A stretch of 64,000 nt of DNA, from positions 12,683,840 to 12,747,839 of the forward strand of contig NC_135183.1 of the NCBI RefSeq assembly GCF_041146795.1. The letters are read 5' to 3'. The DNA comes from Maylandia zebra (lineage: Eukaryota; Chordata; Actinopteri; Cichliformes; Cichlidae). Below are positions 25,201 to 40,200 of the stretch, piece after piece. The number at the start of each line of letters is the position of its first letter. The first letter of the stretch is position 1. The translations under genes were made by a program, and so were the position numbers. The notes under the pieces are model-generated. The model was not told where the DNA came from and did not search any database. It worked only from the letters and a program-made list of their open reading frames with translations.

Positions 25201-28200
25201 TGGGATGAATGTTTGTTGACCGGACAGATGGATGGACAAACAGAGATTTCATGAATTTTTATAAAAATATATTCTTTGTATAGCATATGCTGTTCATTCC
25301 AAGTCTCATCTTTTTCTGTTTTCTAATCCATAGTGTGGAGATGTACAATAGCCAGCTGAAGGGGGTCCACATGGCCATCTCAGGCACCACGCAGAGAAGG
25401 AAGAGCACCAAGGGGGGCTCCGTTGGCTGGGAGGAACCCGGAAGGAGCTATCATGATGCTATGGGCTGGATTGCACAGCAAAAGGCGTGTATAGACACAC
25501 CCAACTTAATACCTAACGTGCACCTGCAGCTGCTTTTGAAGATCAGTCTTCTGACATTCATGAGCCCTTTAAGGAATCCTGGGTTAAGGTGTCTTGGTAA
25601 AGCTTGAGGGGCATTACTACAGTGTGCATTAAACTGTGCATTACCTGCAGTAGATGGTGGTCAAGCACCCGAACTTGGGGGAGTCGAGAAGAATATACTT
25701 ATTAGCTAAGAAATCTACTAAAAATCAATATTCGGTGAAATTTAGGCAACATTTACATTTCAAAAGATTTGTTGGAGGCTTGTTTTTTTCTTTTACATTT
25801 TTGACAGGGTTTTTTGCGCATTTATTTCAGTCTTAAATACCCTAAAATTGTTGCATTTTGATCACCTGATTTCGGTTAACACCAGCCTTCATTTTTTCAG
25901 ATTAAGAGAAGTTGATGTAATTTGTCACATTAGTAAGTCAGAGACGTTTGTTACACACAACAGATAATCAGCTCATTTCATATCATAGCACATTTAAACA
26001 CAACAGAAGTTAAAATGCTCCACAGTATATTTAATATATTATAGTTCTTTAAACACACTAAAAATGTGAACAACTACATTAAAATAATTAAAATTGTTAA
26101 ACAGTTCAAGAAAAAGTATTTTTTATGTTTAACTGGAGAAACAGAGCCTTTACACAAAAGAAATCTTTGTGAAATAAACCTAAAGTGAAAGAAAGACCTA
26201 CTTCTTCAACAACAAAAGTGACATTAATGCCCACTAACTAGATGGTTAAGTGCCGTGTCACTTTATGACAGTGTAATAAAAGGTGTCGGTAAACCAAATG
26301 ACAGATCTCGCTGAACCATGATCGCTATGATAACACAACATTCACAGCATTTAACACAGAGCATAGAGAAGAATGCTCTGCTATGTTGGTGTAGACACAG
26401 TATTAAGGGATCATGTGCTCATTGTGGTTAAGTACAAATAGAAGCTAAAAGGAGCTATTGTTTTACACTCAGTGCTAAATCATTTCTTTCTGAGTGGATT
26501 GCTGATCTTTGACCCCAAGTGGTGCATGAATTTACCAGCAAATTGCTGGTTTAACTTGTATCTCTGCCGCCACCTGCTGGTGACATGAAGTGCCTGTGTC
26601 TGAAGTCTTCTCTAAAACTCGATCTACTCCGTGCAGCGTCTGATTGAAACAGCTTCATGGGGAGACGATCCTGCAGCCATCGAGCAGCAGCTCATGAGCC
26701 ACCAGAGGTTTCACAGCTCCATCCAGAGGAGCGTCGAGTTCGATCGAGCCAGAGATGACCTGGTGGGTTCAGTCAGCAGGTTCAGTATCAATGCTGTGAT
26801 GATGAGACGATGCTGAGATTCACTGTTGCTTCAAACAGAAGCGCCGTTGATCTATTGTTTGGGATATTTAAAGTCACAAAACTAAACCAGTGTTAAAGAA
26901 GATCACAGGGTAAAGAGATAAATAACCTAAACAAATAAAAATGATCCGCTATTGGTCAGATAGCGATTTGTTATTATTAGTATCTGTTTTGATTATTAGC
27001 ATTTGCAAATATTGACACATCACTTTATTTTGAAACACATAATTTGACTCATTCTCTTCCCCCAGATGAAGACAGGAGACAAAGCCAATCTTAAGGCTCT
27101 GGATCAGGAATGGGACAATCTCCAGGTGAAGAAACTAAATATTATCTCTGTGTAGTGTATTTCCCTGTTAATCGCTAGAGATTTGTATTAAATTGATTCA
27201 CTTTAACCCTGTTTAACCCTGCTAGAAAAAGTCCCATGATCGGACCCAGCAGCTGCGAGAGTTCCAGCAGATCATTCAGGAAATATCCAAAGAGATCATG
27301 TGGGTGAATGAGAAGGAGGAAGAGGAACTGATGTTTGACTGGGGAGACAAGAACATCGACCAGTATATCCCCAGAAAGCAGGAGAGCTACTCGGTTAGTC
27401 AAACATCGGATCACAAGGGAACAAATATAGAGCTGGATTCAGTAGATGCTGCAAAAAATCCACTTTTTAATTTCCAATTTTACGAGCTTCATTTTAGGCA
27501 ATAAACATTCTTGGCAATTCCTTGAGCCTAAATGGCGCTGATGTCTTTTATGTAGTAATCTGCATCTCATAAGGGAGCAATCATCTGTGGTAGATTGGAT
27601 TTTGGCAGCTGCGATTAGTCATCCACTTACAGCGAAGCCACAGAACTTCCCTCTTGCTGCATCCTGATGTTTTTCCTGTGTCCCTGTGATTATCCACCTC
27701 TTCTTATATAACAGAAACTGATGAGTGCCCTGGAAGTAAAAGAAAAGGATCTGAATAGGCTGAAGGCCAAAGTGGACAACCTCCTGAAGAATGACCACCC
27801 TGCATCGGACAAGATCGAGGTCTGGAGCGATCAGAAGTAGAAATCTCAGTCCAAAAACAACTAGTTATAAACCTGCAAGTAAAAGCTTGGCTTTTTTTTC
27901 CAGTGTTTGTGTGCTTGTGCATTCTCTTCAGGCTTATAGTGACACCCTGCAGACTCAGTGGAGCTGGCTCCTTCAAATAACAAAATGCATCGACACTCAC
28001 CTGAAGGAGAATTTAGCGTACAGCCAGGTAACTTAAAGCTACTCTAATAAACATGAACCTGCAGGAGTCAGTCACACTGACGGACACTGTGAATAAGAGT
28101 GCATGTAAAAGATGCACCATGACACCTCTGATTTCTTGTTGCTACATTAGCATTTTGATTCGCTTTCAGCTTTTCAGTTGTTATGTACACATAAAAATTG

Positions 28201-31200
28201 CTTGTTTACTTATCATAATGAGACTGGGAAACTACAATTAACTTCATGCTAGATTTCACTCAGTATTTCACAAATTGTGCGTGTTTTCTCCTGAAACTCA
28301 CATCACATATGCTTACACACGTGTGCATTTAGTTTTTCAAGGAGGCCAACGAGACGTACAGTGCTCTGCAGAAGGAACACGAGACGGTTCGTAAGAATTT
28401 CATCTGCGACAAGAACACTTCTCTGGAGACCCTGCAGGAGCTCCTCAGAAACCTGGAGGTACGACAGCGTCATTACAGCAGTAACTCATCAGCTGGGCAT
28501 CAGGAGCTTGATCGCGTGTGTTTAGACGTTTAGCATAGCGAGATAAAACTGATTAGACTGAACATACAGTAGATCTTTGATGTAGGATGAGCTTTTGAAA
28601 ATTTCATGTCTCAGGCACTACAGTAAACAACAACACAAATCCTGAAATATATAAAGTCAGTGGATTATTTAGCCAGATAATTCAGTTCAGTTCATTTTTA
28701 TTTCAAACATTTCAAACATTCACAATCATTACAAAATATCATTCCATTATTTGTTTGAAAAGGAGTAGGCTGAAGTATTTACTTATTTGTCCCTACCCCC
28801 TCAAGTTTTACCTCTCATTCATTTAATTTTTTTTTGTCTTAAATAACAAACAACATATGAAACATATGAAGTAAAACAAAACAAAACATACATAAATCAA
28901 AAACAAGAAATTAGCAAGCCCCACCACAGTATAGTTTCTTACATATGAAAAATACAGAATGTGTATATTTGCAGATACACGAGTTATGGAAAAACAAACA
29001 AACCAAAACAAAACCCCCAAAAAAGAACCACAACACCATTACCAGCATCTCCATAATTCATCAGGAGAGGTTGCTCGGAATAAACTGAATGTAAAAAAAG
29101 TTTTCTTTGAATTTAACGTTTTACTTATTGTACTTATGTTATAAAATCACATAGAACATTTACACATAATTAAAAAATGGGCAGGATTTTGGACAAATTA
29201 GTTTTGAGTGTACCACCTAATAGTGAAGCAACTCCAATACCATTGGATAATACCTTCGAATGACCAAATGTTTCTTTTACTCATTCTGGACCAGAACCCC
29301 AGTTTTTACAGTCCAGGAGAAACATGCATCTTAGCCCTCAAACTTTTGCCAAACAATAGAAAGTACTATTTTGGTTGTTGGCATCTTGTTACAGACATGC
29401 TCAAATTCAGCCCATTCTTTTAAAAGAAACATTATTTGTACTGTAAAGGCAGACTGCATGCCTAGTAGTTATGGCATTAGTTACAAAAATGGAAACAGAA
29501 CTCTCAAAAAAAACCAAACCAGTTCTGGATTGCAGGTCATATGTTTCATACAGGACAGGCCATTCTGTGCGACTTCATTATTTACAGAGAGACAAAAATG
29601 TTGGCGAATTAGAAAAGTAAAGCAGTTGTTAATGGCTAAACAGTGGCAGGTTGACTGAAACCTTTTTTGTCTTCAGAGGGAAAAGGAGAAGATTGTGGAA
29701 AATAGGAGGCAGGTTAAACACCTGGTCAGCAAGTCCAAGGAGATCGTGAGACTGAAACCCAGAAACCCTGAAGAGAAGAACACCAGCGGCGTCATTGTCA
29801 AGGCTCTGTGCGACTTCAAGCAGGACCAGGTCAGTTTTCAGATGTCAAAGTTAAACACATATTGGTATTTTTATTTTTTACTTTACGTTGCACCGACATT
29901 CTCTCTTTCTTTTATTCTAACTTGTGTTTCATGTGTTTTATGTGTTTTATGTGACCTTTGGGCTCACAGAAGGTGATCCTTAAGGGCAATGAGGCTATCC
30001 TAAAGGACAACAACCAGCGCAGTAAGTGGCTGGTGACTGGCCCGGGGGGTCTGGATATGTTGGTGCCCTCTGTGTGCCTGATTGTACCGCCACCTAATCC
30101 AATCAGCATCAGTCTCGCCAACAAGTAAGAAACAAAAAATGCTTTGATTTGGACATTTACTGTTAAAGGTGATTGTATAACTCTTGCTCTGGCTGGAAAG
30201 ATAATCCTGAAACCTTTAAATTTCACCTCTGTGTCGTGCAAAGAAACGAGCAGTACTACGAAGCAATCCTGTCAATCTGGAGCCAGCTTTATATCAACGT
30301 CAAGAGTCTCATCTCCTGGCAGTACTGCGTCATGGATATCCAACGCATCAACTCCCTCACCATCTCCATGGTAAGGACCGACGAGGTGTTGGAAGTCAGC
30401 CTCTGCTGTCTGTAAAAAAAATATTTAGTCATACGTCAAAGTCAAACTTTTGCTCTCTTGCAAAGTATCAAAGGAGAAAACAAATGGTCATAATAAAAGT
30501 TGTGACATGGTGTTAATTAACGTTTAATTATTTGGTTTTAAAGGTGGGTTTTTGCTTTTACAGTTTGTTCTAAGCCAACAGCTGTAGTCTTCCATTTAAT
30601 ATGGGCTTAAAAAGTGTGTAAACGTCTCTCATTCTGAGCCACCTCCAGATGCTGGGAAACAGCTCCCATAGTTGCACACTTTGGAGTGCTGCATAACTCT
30701 GTGGCATTCAAACAGACATTTAAGCATCTCTCGAAACCCGCTGCTTCAAACCAAAGTCCCTTTTGCAACTTTTCACTGCTCCAGTTTGTACTTTGTGTTA
30801 AAAAAACACACACAATCATTTTACTGCACTGTTATTCTTATAACACTTGATGATTTATTGGTGGAAAATTAATTTATAAACATAGCCTTAGAACTTAGAA
30901 ACTATGTTTCTTACAAGTGTGGTGAGTATCGTCAACATAAAGAAGGTACCAAAGATTTAAAATAGCATGTCACATTTGACCTCTGACCTCTCCTTCTCGG
31001 TGAAAAGATCTGTTTGGGTCCAAATTAAACTTAATGTTTCTGTGTCTGTTCAGTTGGCCAAGATGCGCCCAGAGGAGTACCGGAAAATGATCAAGAGCAT
31101 GGAGACTCACTATGATGAGTTTATAGTGAACAGTGTAAATTCCCAGATGTTTGCTGATGAGGACAAGAGGAGCATAGAGAACCAGGTCAATGATGCCCAG

Positions 31201-34200
31201 ACCCACTATGAACAGCTAGTGGTGCAGATACCTACTTACAGTAAGTGTTTGTAGTAATGATCACCTCGCAAGTACACGTTCTGTTTATTCTGTACATTTC
31301 TATTCAGTCTCATATATCAGATGGACCTCTTGCGCTCATTTTCAGCTCCATATGTTTATTCTTGCACTTCTTGGCTTTTGTTTTTTTAGCCGGATGTCTC
31401 TTAGACTTGTATATAAACATTGCTCAAATTCAATATTTTTAGTACGTATTTCAGTATATTACAGTAAAGTACAGTATACAGTATGCATTTGAGTCTGTGT
31501 GCTTCATAATGGAATAATTGAATTGAATAAGTGAATCTAGGGAACTTTTGAAAAGACTTTTATCTATTTTTTAAAAATCGTTTTGTCCACAGTTGTCCAG
31601 CAGGAACAATTACAGCAAACATCTGGGCAACAACACCAGCTGATTATATTACAGCAGCAGCAAGTACAAGCTGCTGCTGCAGAAGACGCAAGGAGGCTTG
31701 AAGAAGAGGCCAGGATGCGCCAAGAAGAGGCCTGGAGGCTTGAAGAAGAGGCCAGGATGCGCCAAGAGGAGGCCAGGAGGCTTGAAGAAGAAAGACGGAG
31801 AGCAGAGCTCAGAAGACAGGCCGAGAAGAAAGCGGAGACAAAGAAAGAGGTGGTGAAGAAGGAAGTGATAAAAGTGACCAAGACGGACGCAGGAAAGAGG
31901 AAGGTATCCACATCATCATCATCATCATCTCACAGCTTATTAGAGCTGCACTCGCTCAGATTGAGGCTGGAGGCCGCTGAAGACATGCTGAGTCAGCACA
32001 TCCATGTCTGCTTCGGAGACAACGGCGTGCAGGACTGTAGCCTCAAGATCTCTCAGTTAGAGGTGAAAGCATAAAATATAAGAATAACAGAAATGCATGT
32101 AGAATGAAAACAAAAACGACCCTGTATTTATCGCGACACATATATGTGCATCTTTCAGACTGTGCAGCGTGATGTGGACTCGATGCGTGCTGAGTACTTA
32201 CTTTTGAAGGAGCGCATTCTAAACGAGCTGGAAAGCGTGAATGATTCAGACAAAGCTCAGTTCCTCCGCAGCGAGATTGGAGTGATTAACCAAAGACTGG
32301 GCAGCCTGGAGAGCAGCTCATCAGCTTATGTTCAGCGGTACATAACACAAGGCAAAACCTCAAAACGATGGCGTAAAGCTTAGTGTGTTCTTCTGATTAA
32401 TTTAAAAGCACAGTTAATAACTGTGCACTGTAAGATCAATTATTATCTGCAAAAAAATATACTTTTACATACAGATAATCTACATTATGACAAACACACA
32501 TATGCCTTGCATATTTGCATATTTGATTATTCCATATGCTTGTTTTAGGCTACGAGCTCTAAGGGACATGCTGGAGAGTGTGGCACGAGCCGAGGACATT
32601 GTGAAAGTTTATGAAGCAAGAATGACAGAAAAGGAGACCACTTCTCTGTCTCCTGAGGAAGTGGAGGAATATATGTCAACTCTGAAGGTATTTTTGCAAG
32701 ATAATGGTGTTTTCCTACTCTTTGATAATAGCAGACAAATCATTTGTGAATACTGCCCTATTTTTCTTATATCCTTTGTGCTGTGACATATGCTTTAATT
32801 CCACTTATCAGGCTGATTTTTATTATACGGTGGATGCAGTCGTATGATTGATGTTGTGTCGTGTGTCGATGTGCAGAACATCAAAGCAGAGCTGGATCAG
32901 AAGAAAGGTATTCTAAATGCTATGGAGGCAGAGTTGTCCAAGGCGAGCCACTGGAACGGCCAGGTGGGCGGATCCTCCCACAGGTGTGACCTGATGCTAA
33001 CAAAATACACAGAAGATGTGAACATGCTGTCAGACCGCTGGAGACGAATCCAATTACAGCTCGATACGAGGTATGCTGCTCTGTCAGTTTTTAATAATAA
33101 CTGACTGTTAATGTGAAATTGAAGACTTTACAGTCATGCAGTAAATAACTCATTCCATATTCAACCATATGTATATGAGGCTGCTTGTACACATGTGAAT
33201 CTATTTTTAAAACATCTTATTCACATACACATATGTCAATTTGTGATTGGCAGAAAATGATCGAGCAAAGCACAAAACATTTGTTGCTTCGGTATTTTAA
33301 ATGTAATAAAAAAACAATATTAATCTGTAAACTTGGCATGACAGCGTTTGAGTAAAAGTGACATAACTCACTTATGCTGGTCGTCTCTTCCACTTGCTCA
33401 GAATGCAGGACCTTCGATCATATCTGCCTCAGCTGCAACACTACAAGCAAACCAGCACTTCCATTCTTGAATGGATTGAAGCCACTCGCAGAAAACAGGT
33501 GGCTCTACAGGCCACCAAAATAGAAAATGTTCAAGCACTGGAAGACCTCATTAACAACCAGAAGGTAATATGCTGAACTTTTGCTATTATTAGAGCTACT
33601 TCCAATAATTTTCTGTGAAGGCATCAGATACCTGACATCTGTACTTTGTGGGTTTCTCTAGGCTCTGAATGCAGAAATCAAGGTGAGGAGGGAGACAGTA
33701 GATAGTGTGCTGAAGGACAATGAAGCCTGTGTGAACGCTATCAAGGTAAGTAGGTCAATAATCGAGTGCATTTGGCCTCAGATTCATTAAAAGATCAACT
33801 TCCTCTATTTATTTATTCATTTTTATTTTTAACAGGACTATGAAACAGACCTTGCAGCTTACACCTCTGGTTTAGAAACTTTGCTCAACATCCCAGTGAA
33901 GAGGACAATGCTGAAGTCGCCGTCAGTGGATCTCAATCATGAAGTAATGCAACTGTAGTAAAAACATTAGACATGTAGTAAACCATTAGTACATGACATG
34001 TTTTTTCTTGTAGGTTAGAGTTGATTTTTCTGATGTTTTATTAAAATTAAATTTGTCTCTGTTCCAGGCTACCCAACTGCAGACTCGATATATGGAGTTG
34101 CTTACCCTTTCTGACGACTACTACAGATTCCTAGGAGATTTGCTCAGAAACATGGAGGAGCTCAAGGTACGGATCTCCAATGCTGAACATCCAAAAATAT

Positions 34201-37200
34201 CTTGTTGGATGTAATCATGGTTTTCTTTCTTTTTTCTTCTTCTTTTTCTTTCTTTCTGTTTATGACATCTTGTCATCAAACTGCCCAGGGATTATGAATG
34301 AGAATTTGGGGTAAATCTGTCACCTAATCTTTGATATAACGTTAAAGTTAAAGGAACTCCTTTATACCTTCCAGCAAACCATTGTTGTTAATAACATCAC
34401 CTGCAGTCAGCATTGTGTTGCTCCCATTTACATGCGTCTTTTGCTCATGAACTCGGTGTATTAATATCCATCAGCTAACAGAGTATTAAGACACACATTG
34501 CATGCAATGCGATGTTACTGACTGTCCAAGAACTGACAGACTACAGATGCTATATACATGAGTTTCAGTATAAAGAGAGTAAAGTTCACTTAGATATGAC
34601 CAATGCCAAGGACATATGTTGCGACTAAGTTGCAGCTAGTCATAATAAGCAACCTACTATCCACTATGTTGGATATTAGTATCCTATGGAAAGCAAATTT
34701 TTTTCTCACATAGGACTATAGACTGGTAGCCTACTCCCAGGCAGACCATTTGGTAAGGAAAAATGTGTATTCCCATTCAAGTACTAACCAGGCACAATGC
34801 TACTTAGCTTCTGAGATCAGATGGTATCAATCTAGAGAAAAATATATCTTTCACAGCTGGACATTGTGCTAAAGGTGCAGTTTAGTGTTAGTAAGTTATG
34901 GTTGCAAACTAAGATAATAACAGTGTAGCTATGGATGACTGTAGTAATCTGTTAGTGAACAAAGCAATTACAGGGAGGTTTTGTTGAGATAAACCACATA
35001 CCTCATTTGTGACTAATTTCACTTTGTAAGTACAAGCAACCTCCATGGACAGATTATTAGTTATTTAAGAACCGTTTTGTAGTCTCAAGATGAGTCTTTT
35101 CATTGTCACTAACTCACAACCACACGTCTTATGATTGATAACCTGTTAGCCAAGTGTGTGGTTTCATATGGATAACCTTCTATAGTATGATCAAGATTTT
35201 TAAAAAAGCAGTTTTTTGTTCAATAAGACCTAAAATACAGAAAAGTTGGTGGAAAACGCAAGAGACATGAGATAACTATAGTTTTTTTAAATTCAATTAA
35301 TTATAATGGCAAATGAAACTCTACAATAACACAGAAAAACCCAACGATCCGATGAGATGACAACATCTCGCCCCCTCCCCCACTCCCCATAAACAAGCAT
35401 TTGGTGACAGTGGGAAGGAAAAACTCCCTTTTAACAGGAAGGCATAGGTATCTGTCAGAACTGGTTGGGGGTTTTGGATTTGCCTCAAACTGAATGGAAT
35501 GTTTCTTCATGGCAACACGATATGAATGTGGTGTTAATAGGGTTGTGCTAAGCAAATGTTATGCTGGATACTTGTTAACCACAACACAAGTGGGTAAAAA
35601 ATAATAATGAAAGTTTAATTTATCATTTTTAAAAACACATTTGTATTCATCTTTTCTTTGTCTTTCCTTCAGATTCGTAACACAAGGATTGACCTGTTAG
35701 AAGAAGAACTTCGCCTTCTGAGAGACGATATGAGAGACCGCAACGCCAAGAACAAATCACTGGAAGATGCTCTTGCTCAGTACCAACGGGAGCTGAACCA
35801 GTCAAAAGAACAGTTGCTGTCAATGGAGGAGGTGAAACAAACTGCATCGTTGCAGTGCAGTGCCACCAAGGAGAACCTAGATAACACACAGAGCCAGCTG
35901 GCAGGCCTCAGAGATCAGGTGGAACGTCTCAACTACTTGCTGGATGAAGAAAAGAGGAAGAGGAAGCTAGCAGAAGAGCGCTACACTCAGCAGCAAGAAG
36001 AGTATGAAGCAGTGCTGAGAAAGAGGCAGAACGAGCTGGAGACAGTCAGTTGGTCCAAGGTGGAGGTGGAGAAGACTTTGTCAAATAAAGAGCTTGAGAT
36101 TGAACAGCTCCGGCGACAGCTTGCTGACGAGACAGCAAGGTTCATGGAGCTGCAGAAGGAGATATCAAAGGTAAGGAGCCAATACAGTACGGAGATCAAT
36201 AACTTAAAGCTCAGCTACGAATCTCAGATCCACGTCAGCCATGCAGACATGCAAAGGCTGGCAGCTGAGAGGGACGAGGATACAGTGGAGCTCCAGCTGC
36301 AGTATGACAGGATGGAGGCAGAGAGGAGGAATCTCGAGGAGGAGCTACGGAGACTCCGAATATCTATCAGCCAGGTTGAGGAACAAAGGAAGGCAGCAGA
36401 TGAGGAAGCTCACACTCAGCGGGCTGTAATCATCGAGGAAGGCCGCAAGAGAAGAGAATTGGAAAGTCAGGTGGAACTGTTGATGAGGCAGAGAGACGAG
36501 CAAAGTAGCCAGTATAGAGCAGAGCTGGCTGAGGTTAGGAAGGACCTGCAGGAGACGAGTGACCGACTGGCTTATGTCACACACAGTCTAGAGGAGGAGA
36601 CCCGCAGAAGACAAACTGCGGAAGAAGGTCAGGGTGTGCTTGAACAGACTCTGTCCCAGCTGCAAGTGAAGCTAACTAATTCATCAGTGGCTGTAACCCA
36701 GGGGCGGGAGTACAAGGAGGAGCTTCAGAAACTGCGATTGGAGCTGGAGAGAGAAAGCAGGGAGCGAAGCAGAGTTGAGCAAAATATGAGAAGCTTACAG
36801 GGACGCATCAAGGACCTCCAAGCTGTAAGAGATGGACTTGAGAGCCAGGTGGAGAATTTGCGGCAAGCTAACCAAGAAGAAGTAGCCAGAAGAAGGCAGA
36901 TCGAGTCAGAGCTAGAGAAGACCAATATGACCCTGGCAGAACACAGCAGCACTATCGTTGCACTACGCCAAAGCCAAGAACAAGCCAGCAATTCTGAAAA
37001 GAGAGGTGAAGAAGAGCGTCTTCAGTTGCAGGAGGAGCTAGAGAAAAGCTTGAGACAGAACAAGACCTCTGCAGAGCACATCACACAGCTGAGCTCTGAC
37101 CTGAAAGCCCTTCAGCAGCAGCTGCTTGAGGAGCAGCTCAAAGTCAAAGAGGCAAACCTCAGGAATGAAGGTCTTTATAAATCTATAGAGGAGAAAAGCA

Positions 37201-40200
37201 AGATACTGAATGCGAACTCAGTTGAGCTTCAAAGGCTGAAGGAGCTGACAGAAGCTCAGACCAAAGAGAGGCTGAGACTGGATGAGGAGCTAAGGACAAC
37301 ACGACATGAGAAAGATGAACTCTTGAGGGCCAAACAGGGAAGTGATGATGAGCTCTCCTCGCAGATTACTGCGCTGGAGCTGCAGCTACAGGCCAGTGAG
37401 CGCAGTAATTTAGACTACCGCAACCTGGTCTCCGAGCTCTCCTCTGAGAGGGAGAAACTCAAAGTGGAGACTGAGAAAATACAAACGCAGGCCACCGAGG
37501 TACATGGAAGTTTGGTGCTTAGTCCTGGACTGTTCTCGTCTTTCCAAATCAGAGTCTTCACCACTTGAAGCATTCAAGTAGCAACTGTAGCTCTAGCTAG
37601 TCTGAAGCAAACCCTTTCCTTGCATGCTGGAGTGCCTCTTGTAGATGCAACTCTGATTTGAACACATACTGTCTGTATGTGTTTGAATAAACTTGCATGT
37701 GTATAAACTCGCATGCAAACATAATCTGTGCCTCTCTACCTGACAGCCTTCCTATTCCACTGTCTCCCTGTACACACTGTGGAAAGATGGGGAGTTAAGG
37801 GTTAGAGTTAGTGCAGTTCGCTTGCTTTTTTGGGGTCACTTTATTTGCCCAGAATGATCAGCACCATCACTGCCGCTGGTTTCCTGGTCTACTAGATTCT
37901 GATCATTGTTTCTTATATTTTTAGTACATCTTAATGGGCTTAAAGACACCTTTTGCAATCTTGTAAAACAGCACTGGCATGACTTCAGAAATTTACAGTT
38001 TCCAAAAATGCTTATGACAACTCCTCTTGCAAACTAAAATCAGGTGATCACGATTGGCCCACATCTATTGGTTTTATGTATCTGTGCTGTTTTGCAAATC
38101 AGTCTTGCTTTCTGGTCGTTAAATAGAATTAGCCATTTTTTGTTATATCACTAGTATAGCAAACCAAATGACAATTTGGCAGAACAGGCACAGACTTGCT
38201 TTTTATATTTCAACTTTTAACACTATTGCCAGCTGTTTTTCTTTTACAAAAATGTAAAAAGGTTTGAGTTGTAACGACAACAAAAAACTTTTTTGAGAAA
38301 ATGCTTTTATTGTTTCTAAATAAGCTGTGCACCCAAATATTCTTTCCGCAGAAAGAATTCTTGCACTGTGAAAGATTGAAAAGAGCAAGAATGTGCACTG
38401 TCCTCAATAACCACTGGTTATATACAAAAAATGAAAAAGAAATAAATGAGGTTCCTCATCTATACTGTTAATATATGAGTATTTTTGAGTTGAGTAACTT
38501 CTCGTCTCTTTTCTCTCTCTTTATTTCCTGCAGATAAGAGCCACCATGCAATCCCTTCAGTCCCAGTATAATGAAATTGTAACCGAGAGAGACACTCTGT
38601 TGCTGAAATTGCAGTTGTCAGAAAAGGACAAAGACCACATCTTAAGACTAGAGGAGGAACTCAGCCGCATTAAACTGTCCTTAGAATCTGAGTATCGCAA
38701 TAAGCAGCGTCTACAGGAGGAGAACGAAAGAGTGAAGAGGGATTTAAGTCACTGGAAGGACCAGTGTGATAGCAAACATGGCCTGATTAGGCAGTATGAG
38801 ACAGACAAGGATATTTCGGAGAGGGAAAAGAAATCTTTGAAAAGTGAGATAGAAAGGCTGATGAGAGAGTTACGTGAGCTTGAAGAGTCATATAAAATTA
38901 AACTGTCAGCCACCCAGAAAGAATTACATGAGGTCACCATTGTCAGAAAGAACATAGAAACTGAACTGAAGACTGCCAGAGAACCCCCAACCTTGGATCC
39001 TTCCACTCTGATTTTTGATGGAGTCCGTAAGACAGTGACAGCAGACCAGTTGCTCAATTGTGGTGTTTTGGATAAACAAACATGTAACCAGCTGGTGAAG
39101 GGACATAGGACTGTCCCTGAAGTGTCTGTTGACAAAAAAGTCAATTTAAAAGGTACAGGCCCAATAGCCGGGGTGGTAGTTGAAGGTCTAAAAGGTCCAG
39201 GCTCCATTTCTGGACCTCAGTTTGCAAAACTGACTTTCACTGAAGCCAAGAATGAAAATCTCCTCCCAGCAGATGCCATCAATTTGCTTCTGGATGCTCA
39301 AGCCGCTACAGGACACATCATTGACCCCAGAACTAATCAAAAGTTGACAGTTGAAGAAGCATGTAATCATGGTGTGATTGATGATAAGGACAGAGAGAGG
39401 TTGCTAGCAGCAGAAGCTGCAGCTGTAGGATATAATGGACCTGGGACAAATAAACCTCTTTCAGTATTTCAGGCCATGAAGATGGGACTAATTGACAGAA
39501 ACACAACACTGCGTCTTTTACAAGCTCAGGAGTCTGTGGGGGGCATTCTAGATCCAGTACTCAGTGTGTTCCTTCCCAAAGACACAGCCATTGAGCGTGG
39601 CCTAATTGATGACAACTTATGCCGTGCTTTGAGTCAAAGACCTGAGCTCTACCTGGACCCAGAAAACGAGGACGGTGTAAGTTATATGTCAATGAAGAGA
39701 AGATGTAAGGTAGAACCACACACGGGCCTTCTTCTTCTTCCTGTCACTGAGAAGATAGATCCCTCCAAACTTATTTTTGATGGTGTTCGAAAACCTGTCA
39801 CAGCCAAGCAGCTGCTGGATTGCAGTGTCCTGGACAAGCCAACATTTAAAGATCTAGAAAAGGGGAAGAAAACCATCCCAGAAGTGTCTGTTGATAAAAA
39901 TGTCAATCTGAAGGGGACTGGGCCAATTGCTGGGGTGGTAGCTGGGAAGCAAGGCAAAATGTCCTTGTCAGAAGCCAAGAGACAAATGTTGCTACCTGAG
40001 GATACTGCAGATTTGCTACTGGAAGCGCAGGCTGCAACTGGTCATATAATTGACCCTCAAACAAATCAGAAGTTGACTGTAGAAGAGGCATGCACCAGAG
40101 GAGTAGTGGATATAAGAGATAGAGACAAATTATTGGCAGCTGAGGCCGCTGCTGTTGGCTACAAGGATCCTAAAGTTGCCAAGCCTCTCTCAGTGTTTGA

